DNA from: Lactobacillaceae bacterium
Lineage (GTDB): Bacteria; Bacillota; Bacilli; Lactobacillales; Lactobacillaceae
DNA: 8,927 bases
Assembly: GCA_031261865.1 (NCBI GenBank)
Contig: JAISIV010000011.1
Location: 1-8,927 of the forward strand
Reading direction: 5' to 3'
Shown one piece after another: positions 1-5,674 of this stretch. The first letter of the stretch is position 1; each line of letters opens with the position of its first letter. The notes under the pieces are model-generated. The model was not told where the DNA came from. It did no database searches and saw only the letters and a list, made by a program, of their open reading frames with translations. Both the position numbers and the translations under genes were made by a program.

Positions 1-287
1 GAAATCGACAAAGGTTCTTTTTTGGTGGCTAAACTTTCCACAAAATCATACGCTTGGCTTAAATCAAGTACTTCTAAATAGTCTTTTATTGGTTTGCCAT
101 CTACTGTCAAACCCGTTTCCAATACTGAAATGGTTTCGTATTTAGTTAGAGTATTGCCTTCAATGGCGTTTGAAGACCAAATATGATCAAACTTCAATTG
201 TCTATTTAGCTCATCAACTTCAAGTTTTGAAAGAGGTCGAAAAGCATTCAATTTCTCTTTTTTGATTGTGAGGTCTTGTAATGTCAT
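1..287 (-). CDS. Fic family protein, N-terminal part (cut by left window edge)
   Basis: My own translation of the minus strand from an ATG at 287 gives 95 open codons that run off the window. Residues 37-50 read WSSNAIEGNTLTKY. This contains the Fic inhibitory-helix motif [S/T]xxxE[G/N] (Ser39, Glu43, Gly44) and the family's usual 'SS.IEGNTLT..E' block. It is followed by a GKPIKDYLEVLDLSQAYDF segment typical of the start of the Fic core. Fic enzymes usually transfer AMP from ATP to protein hydroxyls, and the inhibitory Glu blocks productive ATP binding. The catalytic HxFx(D/E)GN motif would lie beyond the edge, so activity cannot be judged. The gene starts 30 bp after the nuclease reading frame, with no clear Shine-Dalgarno and no terminator between, so it may be cotranscribed. 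The start is fixed by an in-frame stop a few codons upstream. Confidence 0.85.
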   Translation of the reverse strand, partial: MTLQDLTIKKEKLNAFRPLSKLEVDELNRQLKFDHIWSSNAIEGNTLTKYETISVLETGLTVDGKPIKDYLEVLDLSQAYDFVESLATKKEPLSI

Positions 288-317
288 AGGTTGATTATTT
301 TCATTTTACGCTGTCTT

Positions 318-1397
318 TTATTCCCTCAACGAGTGTCTCTTACCTTTCGCAAGCGCATCCCCTTCAGTCATCGTAATGATATTTGCACGGTTAGTGTTAG
401 CTGGCATTCTCTCAGTTCCATACCAATAAACATCTGAAGTCCCGCCACCTGTCACATAGACTGTGCGTGAATTATTTTGAGTAGCCGGCGCTGGGGTGAC
501 ATACGAACTAGAACTAGCTGGGGCATTGTAAGTTTGACTTTGTGCAGAAGCTCGGCCAACTGTATTAGTCGCAGTTCCCGTTAAATAATTAATATCCGCA
601 TTGGGCGATACATTATCTAAAAGAACTGTTGTAATACCTTTAGAATCAGTCGATTCTTTGCCACCGATATTGATTGGTAACAATTGTCCATCCTGATCTA
701 AACCAACATATTGCAATTTAACTTGACGTGGGATTAATTCATCCCCTTGATAAATTGGCGTAACCAAATAATCGAGCCAATAATTTGGATGGGTAGCTAA
801 CCATGAATCCAGACGGTTCTCATAGTAGAGCATACTATCTTGATTGCTATCATTCATACCGGTCTAGTTCCCCGCATTAAACCAAGCGGTCTCAGGTACT
901 AGATTTCTAGGTTCATCATTTAGACCGCTGAATTGATAACCAACCAAGTGTCCGCGGCTCATTAACCACGCTTGACGGGTTCCGTCACCATAATAGAACT
1001 TGAAGTTGTGCCAACCAACCGGATCGTAATTGAGCTGCGGTGCACGCTTCACAGTTGGCTCATCTTTATCTTGTAATTGAATATGTGACCAAGTAGCACG
1101 CCTCAAGGAATCCAAATTTCCCATTTGCATTTGGCGCTGGCCGGTGAATGAGAGGACACCGGCGTTTGTTGCAACAGAACTGGTTTTAGATTCTGCTTTA
1201 GACGATTCTGAACTACTTTTTGAGCTATTCTCTTTTGAAGAAGACCCAGCCTTTTTAGAACTAGAACTTTTCTCAGTTCTGACTACTTTGGTTGAATTAT
1301 TGTTTTTTGTGTTTTCTGTAGGACTGGTAAATAACCCTAGAGAAACAAATAGGAGCACTACTGCCCCTGAGATTGTCATTATTGAACGTTTTTTCAT
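318..1397 (-). pseudogene. DNA/RNA non-specific endonuclease (EndA/NUC family), split by an in-frame amber stop
   Basis: Two open stretches lie in the same frame: 177 codons (1397 down to the TAG at 866-864) and, after two more codons, 179 codons to a TAA at 318-320. Read through, they make one protein of about 359 residues. Residues 1-25 are an uncleaved or lipid-like signal/anchor helix (MKKRSIM followed by a hydrophobic run). Residues 28-75 are a Ser/Lys-rich linker. The nuclease domain carries SRGHLVGYQFSG with the catalytic His at 150, then NLVPETAWFNAGN up to the stop. The second half continues the family pattern with MLYYENRLDSWLA and VTPIYQGDELIPRQV. A C-terminal tail ends in DVYWYGTERMP and GDALAKGKRH. 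From memory, family members carry Tyr at the stop position (NAGNYTG), so one base change would explain it. Such enzymes degrade extracellular or incoming DNA at the cell surface. The first fragment keeps the catalytic His but lacks much of the fold and is probably inactive. A sequencing error is the main alternative. Confidence 0.88.
864..866 (-). other. In-frame TAG that interrupts the nuclease gene
   Basis: On the minus strand the codons read AAT GCG GGG AAC TAG ACC GGT ATG AAT GAT. The reading frame is the same on both sides, so this is a nonsense change and not a frameshift. The ATG at 857 just after it could in principle allow restart, but the product would lack the secretion signal and the RGH motif. 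The context after the stop (ACC) does not match the usual leaky CAR YYA readthrough context. Confidence 0.9.
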
Positions 1398-1687
1398 TAG
1401 GCTTTACCAATCAAGAATGCAACAACTAAAATTAACAAAACGATTACCGTAATCCAAACGAACTTATAGTCTTTATCTTTTGCGAACATAAATATAGAAG
1501 CAATAACTCGAATCGTTGGGGTGACAATCAACACTAAAACTCCATACATCATAAATGGTGTCGACAATGCATTCCCAATAACACCCAAAACTAAACCAAT
1601 ACCCATTAAGGTAAAGGCAATTCCAGCTCCAATCCGAAGAACGTAGCCGATATATTGTTCCATTTTTAAATCTTGTTTATTTTGCAT
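1397..1687 (-). CDS. DUF1634 family small integral membrane protein
   Basis: The product is 96 aa with three predicted membrane helices, at roughly residues 12-38, 44-68 and 75-95. The pattern of a Gly-rich first helix, a central 'TPTIRVIASIFMFAKDKDYKFV' type stretch and a final hydrophobic helix fits DUF1634, a family usually encoded directly next to TauE/SafE exporters. It probably acts as a partner or accessory subunit of the neighbouring exporter, but its biochemical role is not known. The start ATG at 1687 has a good Shine-Dalgarno (AGGAGTG) that overlaps the stop of the exporter gene, 9 bp upstream. Its own stop TAA shares one base with the ATG of the nuclease gene, which points to translational coupling across the three genes. 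Confidence 0.85.
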   Translation of the reverse strand: MQNKQDLKMEQYIGYVLRIGAGIAFTLMGIGLVLGVIGNALSTPFMMYGVLVLIVTPTIRVIASIFMFAKDKDYKFVWITVIVLLILVVAFLIGKA

Positions 1688-1696
1688 GTGTCACTC

Positions 1697-2539
1697 CTAA
1701 TAAAGCGTAATCCCGAATGCTTTTAGCACTAATTGCAAACCAGTTAATAAAACAACCGGAATGAAAATGATACGGATAACTTTGTTGTTAAGCTTTGGCA
1801 TTATTTTAGCCCCTAGTGTTGAACCGACAATGATTCCAATAACAATAGGAACTACAATTTCAAACTTAATCATGCCTTGGAAGAAATAGATTAAAGCAGA
1901 AGCTGCGGCGGTAACTCCCATCATGAAATTACTAGTAGCGCTCGATGCTTTTAGAGGCATTTTCATTGCTGAATCTAAAGCGAAAACTTTAAATGAACCT
2001 GATCCAATACCTAGTAGACCCGAAGCAAAGCCTGCGCCGAACATAATTGCAGAACCAAGAGGAACGTTTTCGACGTAGTAATGAATTTCTTTTTGTTCTT
2101 TTTGATCGTAGTAAGTTGAATCTAGCCGTAAGTAATTTGCAATCTTGTCATTAGCCGGCGCCAATTGATCGGCCTTACCACCACGAATTTTTTGATACAT
2201 GTTGTAGCCTTGATAAACCAGTAGCGCACCAAAGAAAAAGTTTAAATATTGCGGTGCAAAAATCCCGGTAAGGACGGCTCCAACTAGAGCTCCGATTGAA
2301 GTGAAAATTTCTAAAAACATTGCAATACGCACGTTTAGTAAATCATCTTTTAAATATGCAATTGATGAACCAGTTGATGTCCCAATGACGGCAATAATAC
2401 TGATTGGAATAGCGTAATGAATCGGTAAGTTAAAACCAATAACTAAAATCGGCGTAACTAATATTCCACCACCTAATCCTAGAATTGATCCCAGAATTCC
2501 TGCTAGAATTCCAACAATCATTAATCCAAATATTTCCAT
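1697..2539 (-). CDS. TauE/SafE family sulfite/anion exporter-like permease
   Basis: The product is 280 aa and strongly hydrophobic, with about eight helices arranged as two internal repeats. The first repeat has the family signature GLGGGILVTP at residues 21-30, and the second has the matching GFASGLLGIGSG at 170-181. A soluble loop (about 120-158, rich in charged and Tyr residues) separates them. TauE/SafE proteins are membrane carriers linked to export of sulfite, sulfoacetate or other small organic anions; the substrate here cannot be read from sequence. The ATG at 2539 is preceded by GAGGAG at good spacing. It is the first gene of a minus-strand operon with the DUF1634 protein and the nuclease. 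The length matches intact family members. Confidence 0.9.
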   Translation of the reverse strand: MEIFGLMIVGILAGILGSILGLGGGILVTPILVIGFNLPIHYAIPISIIAVIGTSTGSSIAYLKDDLLNVRIAMFLEIFTSIGALVGAVLTGIFAPQYLNFFFGALLVYQGYNMYQKIRGGKADQLAPANDKIANYLRLDSTYYDQKEQKEIHYYVENVPLGSAIMFGAGFASGLLGIGSGSFKVFALDSAMKMPLKASSATSNFMMGVTAAASALIYFFQGMIKFEIVVPIVIGIIVGSTLGAKIMPKLNNKVIRIIFIPVVLLTGLQLVLKAFGITLY

Positions 2540-2576
2540 ATAAAACTCCTCAAATTCGTAAAAACTTCACTTGTTT

Positions 2577-2605
2577 AGTTTATGCTTTGTGGCGTTTTTA
2601 TTCAA
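2577..2605 (-). promoter_or_regulatory. Possible sigma-A promoter of the TauE/DUF1634/nuclease operon
   Basis: On the minus strand, TTGAAT (2605-2600) and TAAACT (2582-2577) are separated by exactly 17 bp, each matching four of six consensus bases. The start would fall near 2570, about 30 bases before the exporter ATG. It lies downstream of the terminator that closes the bacteriocin-like operon, as expected for a separate unit. The match is moderate only. Confidence 0.4.
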
Positions 2606-2643
2606 ATATGAAAGGGACACGGTCTGCTAATTTTAAGGGCGAA

Positions 2644-2681
2644 TAAAAATCACCTCAGCACGTTTTAAATGCTGAGGTGAT
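2644..2681 (-). terminator. Rho-independent terminator of the minus-strand secreted-protein operon
   Basis: A perfect 12-bp inverted repeat (ATCACCTCAGCA at 2649-2660 and its complement at 2670-2681) encloses a 9-base loop. On the minus strand it is followed by a T run (TTTTTATT). It sits about 40 bp after the stop of the small membrane protein gene and insulates this operon from the exporter operon downstream. Confidence 0.85.
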
Positions 2682-2718
2682 AATCAACGCTAATGATTTA
2701 ATTTTTCAATCATTGAGA

Positions 2719-3000
2719 TCAAATATACAAAGAGAGAATACTGACAACACCTTCTGCAATAGTGACGGGGTAGTGAGGAAATATTCCCATAATTCCAACA
2801 ATAAAAAGTGAAATCATGATTCCAAATAGGACAGCGTGTATCAAAATTTTGCTTTGTTTTAAATTTAATACCCAGTAAGTTAAAAAAACAAACATCAAGA
2901 ACAGGCTTGTGATGATGAAGTTGTCAAAACCCATAGCTTGAACAACTATTAGTATCAACGCGAGGGCTGTAAAAACAATTTTAATCGGAGTTATTGCCAT
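2719..3000 (-). CDS. Small multi-helix membrane protein, candidate immunity partner of the upstream secreted protein
   Basis: The protein is 93 aa and almost entirely hydrophobic, with three clear membrane helices (about residues 5-23, 27-46 and 53-75) and a fourth short hydrophobic stretch at the C-terminus ending in SILSLYI. I recognise no named family. It begins inside the 3' end of the secreted-protein gene: the ATG at 3000 overlaps that gene's last codons and stop by 10 bases, implying translational coupling. I prefer this ATG to an in-frame TTG at 3012, because the overlap is shorter and GGGGA lies just upstream. A small membrane protein tied to a secreted candidate toxin is the usual layout for bacteriocin immunity, so that role is inferred from context alone. 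The gene ends just before the terminator. Confidence 0.75.
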   Translation of the reverse strand: MAITPIKIVFTALALILIVVQAMGFDNFIITSLFLMFVFLTYWVLNLKQSKILIHAVLFGIMISLFIVGIMGIFPHYPVTIAEGVVSILSLYI

Positions 3001-3671
3001 TCCAGTCCCCAAGGAATGATAGTTACTGCAGGCGAGAAGTTGAATTTGATACCACCAGGGGCAAGTGCAGCTACAACCCCAACTGTTGCAAGAATTTTAG
3101 AAACTACTGGCTCCGGAACCCAAATACCTCCGATTGAAGTTCCTGCTCCAAGAGCATGCAAGGTAGTTCTTGACATATAAACTCTAAATCCATACCAATA
3201 AACCGAAACTTTATTTATACCATTTTGATATCTCAACTCTTGATTTTCCGACGAGACATCATCAACCGTTAAGACACCATTACTCGCAGTTGAAACTAAA
3301 ACGGAGTCATTTGACGAATTCATCTCTTGAAGTTGCTGGCGGTAATCGTTTTGAGTGGCTAGAGTGTCTTCGACTTCTTTTAGAGTTTGATCTGAAAATA
3401 CGGAGTATGCCAAGTCACTTAAAACATATTTTTGTGTTTCGCTATCAAATAGTACATACTGACCAATTTCATCTATGGACGCACCTGCAAAACTTGTTGT
3501 TCGAGCATAACTATCAACTTGGGTCGAAATCTGTTTTTGAGTGTCCGTTTGGATTTGCGAAACCATGTCTTTGAGACTTCCGCTTGTTGAATCTGCAAAA
3601 ACGTTACTTACTGGCGATAAAGAAATTGCTAAAACCGTTGTTGCCATACCGATATTCAAAAACTTTTTCAT
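2991..3671 (-). CDS. Secreted candidate bacteriocin/toxin A with hydrophobic Gly-rich C-terminal domain
   Basis: The product is 226 aa. A Sec signal peptide is clear: MKKF, a hydrophobic core, and a likely signal peptidase I cut after VFA at residue 26. The mature N-terminal part (27-152) is polar and acidic, with about 20 Asp/Glu against 7 Lys/Arg by hand count. The last 74 residues change character: VYWYGFRVYMSR, then GAGTSIGG, a long hydrophobic run ILATVGVVAALAPGG, and a Trp-containing tail ending PWGLEWQ. There is no cysteine. This fits a membrane-active domain, but I cannot assign a named family. The second ATG (3671) is chosen because AGAGGGA lies only 2 bases from the first ATG (3674), giving 5 bases to the second. 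The gene lies 80 bp or so after the LytTR regulator on the same strand, with no convincing promoter or terminator between, and overlaps its membrane partner. A non-toxin secreted role remains possible. Confidence 0.8.
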   Translation of the reverse strand: MKKFLNIGMATTVLAISLSPVSNVFADSTSGSLKDMVSQIQTDTQKQISTQVDSYARTTSFAGASIDEIGQYVLFDSETQKYVLSDLAYSVFSDQTLKEVEDTLATQNDYRQQLQEMNSSNDSVLVSTASNGVLTVDDVSSENQELRYQNGINKVSVYWYGFRVYMSRTTLHALGAGTSIGGIWVPEPVVSKILATVGVVAALAPGGIKFNFSPAVTIIPWGLEWQ

Positions 3672-3689
3672 CATATTCCCTCTTTTCTT

Positions 3690-3703
3690 GGAACTTCCGT
3701 TCC
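3690..3703 (-). other. Small GNRA-type hairpin just upstream of the toxin A ribosome binding site
   Basis: The minus-strand transcript reads GGAAC-GGAA-GUUCC: a 5-bp stem with a GGAA (GNRA class) loop closed by C-G. It ends a few bases before the Shine-Dalgarno AGAGGGA (about 3677-3683). It could affect translation or mRNA stability, but it is short and may be chance. Confidence 0.35.
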
Positions 3704-3754
3704 GCGATTAGAGAATAACAACTATATTGCTTGCATTATTACACTTTTTGTTAC

Positions 3755-4438
3755 TTACATTGCTACTTTTGTTTCTGTATTATCCGATTTTGTAGCAAAG
3801 AAATGTTCAATTTTTTTCTTATGTGGTCTGGAAAAAGGTAATTGAAGACCATTCCTCAGTTCAACAACGCCGAGTACAGTATTGATTTTTTTTAGCTGAC
3901 GCTCGTTCACTAGAAATGACGAACTTATTCTCATTAAAGATTCGTAATTATCCTTCTCGATTTGACTTAAAGTTTGTTTGACAATGAAAGAATTATCTTG
4001 AACGAATATTTTTGACTGATGTTTTTGAGGTACAGTCTCGATATAAATTAAATTATCAAGGTTAATTGATATTGGGTTGTCCGTCTTGATATTTAAGAAA
4101 CGGTCTAGCTGTTTAGAGTTCTCAACTTCATCTGGGCCAAGAATGAAATAAAAAGATTTTACGGCCAAGTGAGCATTTAATAAGGAAGATGCGAGAAATT
4201 GATTATCACTTACGACAACTAGTCGTGGTATCAAGTCTTTTAGCTTAACATGATATCTCGAGATTTGATAAAAGGAAGATGCGAATACAACAAGCTCAAC
4301 CTTGGGCAGCTTCTCACCAACTTCCACGAAAAAATCGATTGAATCTGTGACAGACGCACTATCAACATTCGTTTTTTTCCAATTGTCGATATTTGAATAC
4401 AATTTATTTTCGCTGAGATTGATTCCAAGAAGGTCCAT
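3755..4438 (-). CDS. LytTR-family transcriptional regulator with degenerate receiver domain
   Basis: The product is 227 aa. Residues about 127-214 form a LytTR DNA-binding domain as in AgrA, ComE and the plantaricin regulators: LIYIET at 130-135, SSFLVN at 173-178, and LPFSRPHKKKIEHFF at 200-214, the counterpart of the usual 'PVSR..KK' end. The first 120 residues have receiver length and strand spacing. However, the site expected to hold the phospho-acceptor Asp reads ELVVFASSF (Ala53), the N-terminal acidic pair is missing (DLLGINLSEN), and the conserved Lys segment reads FYFILG. It is therefore probably a phosphorylation-independent pseudo-receiver. The start ATG at 4438 has GGAG 7 bases upstream. 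It is divergent to secreted protein B, whose promoter carries LytTR-type repeats, and lies directly upstream of secreted protein A, so it likely controls both. No histidine kinase is encoded nearby. Confidence 0.85.
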   Translation of the reverse strand: MDLLGINLSENKLYSNIDNWKKTNVDSASVTDSIDFFVEVGEKLPKVELVVFASSFYQISRYHVKLKDLIPRLVVVSDNQFLASSLLNAHLAVKSFYFILGPDEVENSKQLDRFLNIKTDNPISINLDNLIYIETVPQKHQSKIFVQDNSFIVKQTLSQIEKDNYESLMRISSSFLVNERQLKKINTVLGVVELRNGLQLPFSRPHKKKIEHFFATKSDNTETKVAM

Positions 4439-4478
4439 TTTTTACTCCATAGCGTGTGGCTAAAGTATGTGTATATAT

Positions 4479-4507
4479 TATCTAACAAACTTCTCGCTTT
4501 CGTTCAA
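4479..4507 (-). promoter_or_regulatory. Possible promoter of the regulator/toxin A operon
   Basis: On the minus strand, TTGAAC (4507-4502) and TAGATA (4484-4479, within TAGATAAT) are 17 bp apart. Transcription would start about 30 bases before the regulator ATG. The match is partial. It lies back to back with the LytTR repeats of the divergent gene, so one bound regulator could influence both directions. Confidence 0.4.
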
Positions 4508-4558
4508 TGTCGGTCTTTGCAGGGGGGGCTTCGTAAATTAGATTTAAATTAATTTTTG

Positions 4559-4591
4559 ACCGATTTTGGACTCAAATTAACCGATTTTGGA
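4559..4591 (+). promoter_or_regulatory. LytTR-type operator: two direct repeats 21 bp apart
   Basis: The 12-mer ACCGATTTTGGA occurs twice without mismatch, at 4559-4570 and 4580-4591, a start-to-start distance of 21 bp (two helical turns). LytTR regulators such as ComE, PlnC/D and AgrA bind paired direct repeats with this phasing immediately upstream of the -35 region. Here the second repeat ends 4 bases before the TTGATT -35 candidate of secreted protein B. The regulator gene is adjacent and divergent. Binding itself is inferred. Confidence 0.8.
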
Positions 4592-4594
4592 AAC

Positions 4595-4624
4595 TTGATT
4601 GTTTTTCCTCTTTTTTGTTATTAA
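4595..4624 (+). promoter_or_regulatory. Activator-type promoter of the secreted protein B operon
   Basis: TTGATT (4595-4600) is followed after 18 bp by TATTAA (4619-4624), a weak -10. A weak core with a repeat pair directly upstream is typical of LytTR-activated promoters. The start would fall near 4630, leaving a leader of about 28 bases with Shine-Dalgarno AAGAGG before the ATG at 4658. Confidence 0.5.
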
Positions 4625-4657
4625 ATTTAAATTCGTATTAGAAAGAGGTACGAAATT

Positions 4658-5422
4658 ATGAGACTTTTTAAAAGAATGATTTTAGCAACTGTGATAGCCA
4701 CGGGTTTGGAGGTTGTCACACCAACAATCGTCCCTGGATTTGATGGAGGTAAATATATCCTGAAGGTATCCGCAGAAACTCTGCCAGAGGCTTCAATTAG
4801 TCTGACGGAGAAACAACAACAGACATTACAAAATTTCCCTCAGCATAATGTTGAAGATATTCCAGACCTCAACTCGATGAATCCGGATCAACGTCAAGTT
4901 TTCATGGAAATAATTAGGCAAACTGCTGTTAATATGGACCTACCAAGTGCTGCCGATACAGAAGATGCATTTAATGTATTAAAAAATATTTTTAACTCTA
5001 GCTCAGATTTGTACTTAAATCTTACTGGAGCAACCACTGAATTAATTGATGATATTAATGAAAACCATGAATCTCCGTTTGATTCAATCACGGGAGAGCA
5101 AGTGTTGGCTGCAAATCACGGGCTAATTGCTACGTCCATCTTAGGAGCCACATTTGACGTGGTTATTTCGGCACTTGTAACTAAGGGTATAACAGGTGGT
5201 CTAGCAGCATTAGTAAAAAAAGAAGGAATAAATGTTGTCAAACAAAAATTGAAGAAAGAACTTGGAAATAAGCTCGTGAGTTTGGGACTCAAAGGATTGA
5301 AAGGACTCTTGTTTACCGCTGTTGACGTTGCATTAAGTTTGGCTTCGCCTGGGACATCGATTGCCAAGTACATCGATGCTCACGACAAGATTAAAAATAA
5401 TGGTTGGATCGAACTATGGTGA
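4658..5422 (+). CDS. Secreted candidate bacteriocin/toxin B with cationic amphipathic C-terminal domain
   Basis: The product is 254 aa. The N-terminus (MRLFKRMILATVIATGL) and a VSA-ET site near residue 39 suggest a Sec signal peptide, somewhat long. The mature N-terminal part (40-152) is acidic, with 20 Asp/Glu against 4 Lys/Arg by hand count. The last 102 residues are basic and hydrophobic (13 Lys against 7 acidic): LIATSILGATFDVVISAL, GITGGLAALVKK, VVKQKLKKELGNKLVSLG, LKGLKGLLFTAVDVAL, ending KNNGWIELW. There is no cysteine. The pattern suggests a membrane-active C-terminal domain held in check by an acidic N-terminal region; this is inference, and no named family is recognised. It is first in a plus-strand operon behind the LytTR repeats, and its 3' end overlaps the start of a small membrane protein gene, mirroring secreted protein A. 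An AAGAGG ribosome site supports the start. Confidence 0.8.
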   Translation: MRLFKRMILATVIATGLEVVTPTIVPGFDGGKYILKVSAETLPEASISLTEKQQQTLQNFPQHNVEDIPDLNSMNPDQRQVFMEIIRQTAVNMDLPSAADTEDAFNVLKNIFNSSSDLYLNLTGATTELIDDINENHESPFDSITGEQVLAANHGLIATSILGATFDVVISALVTKGITGGLAALVKKEGINVVKQKLKKELGNKLVSLGLKGLKGLLFTAVDVALSLASPGTSIAKYIDAHDKIKNNGWIELW

Positions 5423-5598
5423 AAAGGTGGTTAGCATTTACTATCCTGTCGTTACTATTTTCGGGAATTAACGTTTTTATTGCATCACTTAAAACCAGTA
5501 GTCAGATATTCTCCAATCAGTGGTGGGCGGCATATCTACCAATATTTTTTATCGGTTTAACCATTGCATTTTTTGCAAGTAAGTCTTTCAGAAACTAA
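5416..5598 (+). CDS. Small two-helix membrane protein, candidate immunity partner of secreted protein B
   Basis: The protein is 60 aa with two membrane helices (about residues 5-25 and 37-54), a basic N-terminus (MVKRW) and a basic C-terminus (SKSFRN). The pair is joined by a short polar loop with SNQWW. The ATG at 5416 overlaps the stop of the secreted protein by 7 bases (ATGGTGA), so translation is probably coupled. An in-frame TTG at 5404 and a GTG at 5419 are less likely alternatives. I recognise no family. Its size, topology and position match the small membrane immunity proteins that accompany many bacteriocins, and it is the positional counterpart of the membrane protein in the minus-strand module, though the two are not obviously similar in sequence. 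Confidence 0.75.
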   Translation: MVKRWLAFTILSLLFSGINVFIASLKTSSQIFSNQWWAAYLPIFFIGLTIAFFASKSFRN

Positions 5599-5674
5599 AT
5601 ACCATATTCACCAATTCAACACTACTGATGATGTACTTTAGACTATTTAAAAATAATAAAGGTTGTCGATTTAA

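Noticed and set aside
1144..1452. 102-codon plus-strand frame
   Set aside because: It is antisense to the Ser/Lys-rich linker of the nuclease; the Glu/Leu-rich translation is what antisense Ser codons give.
3783..3792. CCGATTTTGT, resembling the LytTR repeat, at the 3' end of the regulator gene
   Set aside because: There is a single copy with no partner 21 bp away on either side, it lies inside coding sequence, and its orientation is away from secreted protein A.
4240..4488. 82-codon minus-strand reading frame overlapping the start of the regulator
   Set aside because: It lies in another frame over the LytTR regulator, has no ribosome site, and its translation has no family-like pattern.
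5599..5674. Possible separate promoter before the 128-aa protein
   Set aside because: The stretch is AT-rich but no -35/-10 pair of acceptable spacing and match was found, and no terminator precedes it.
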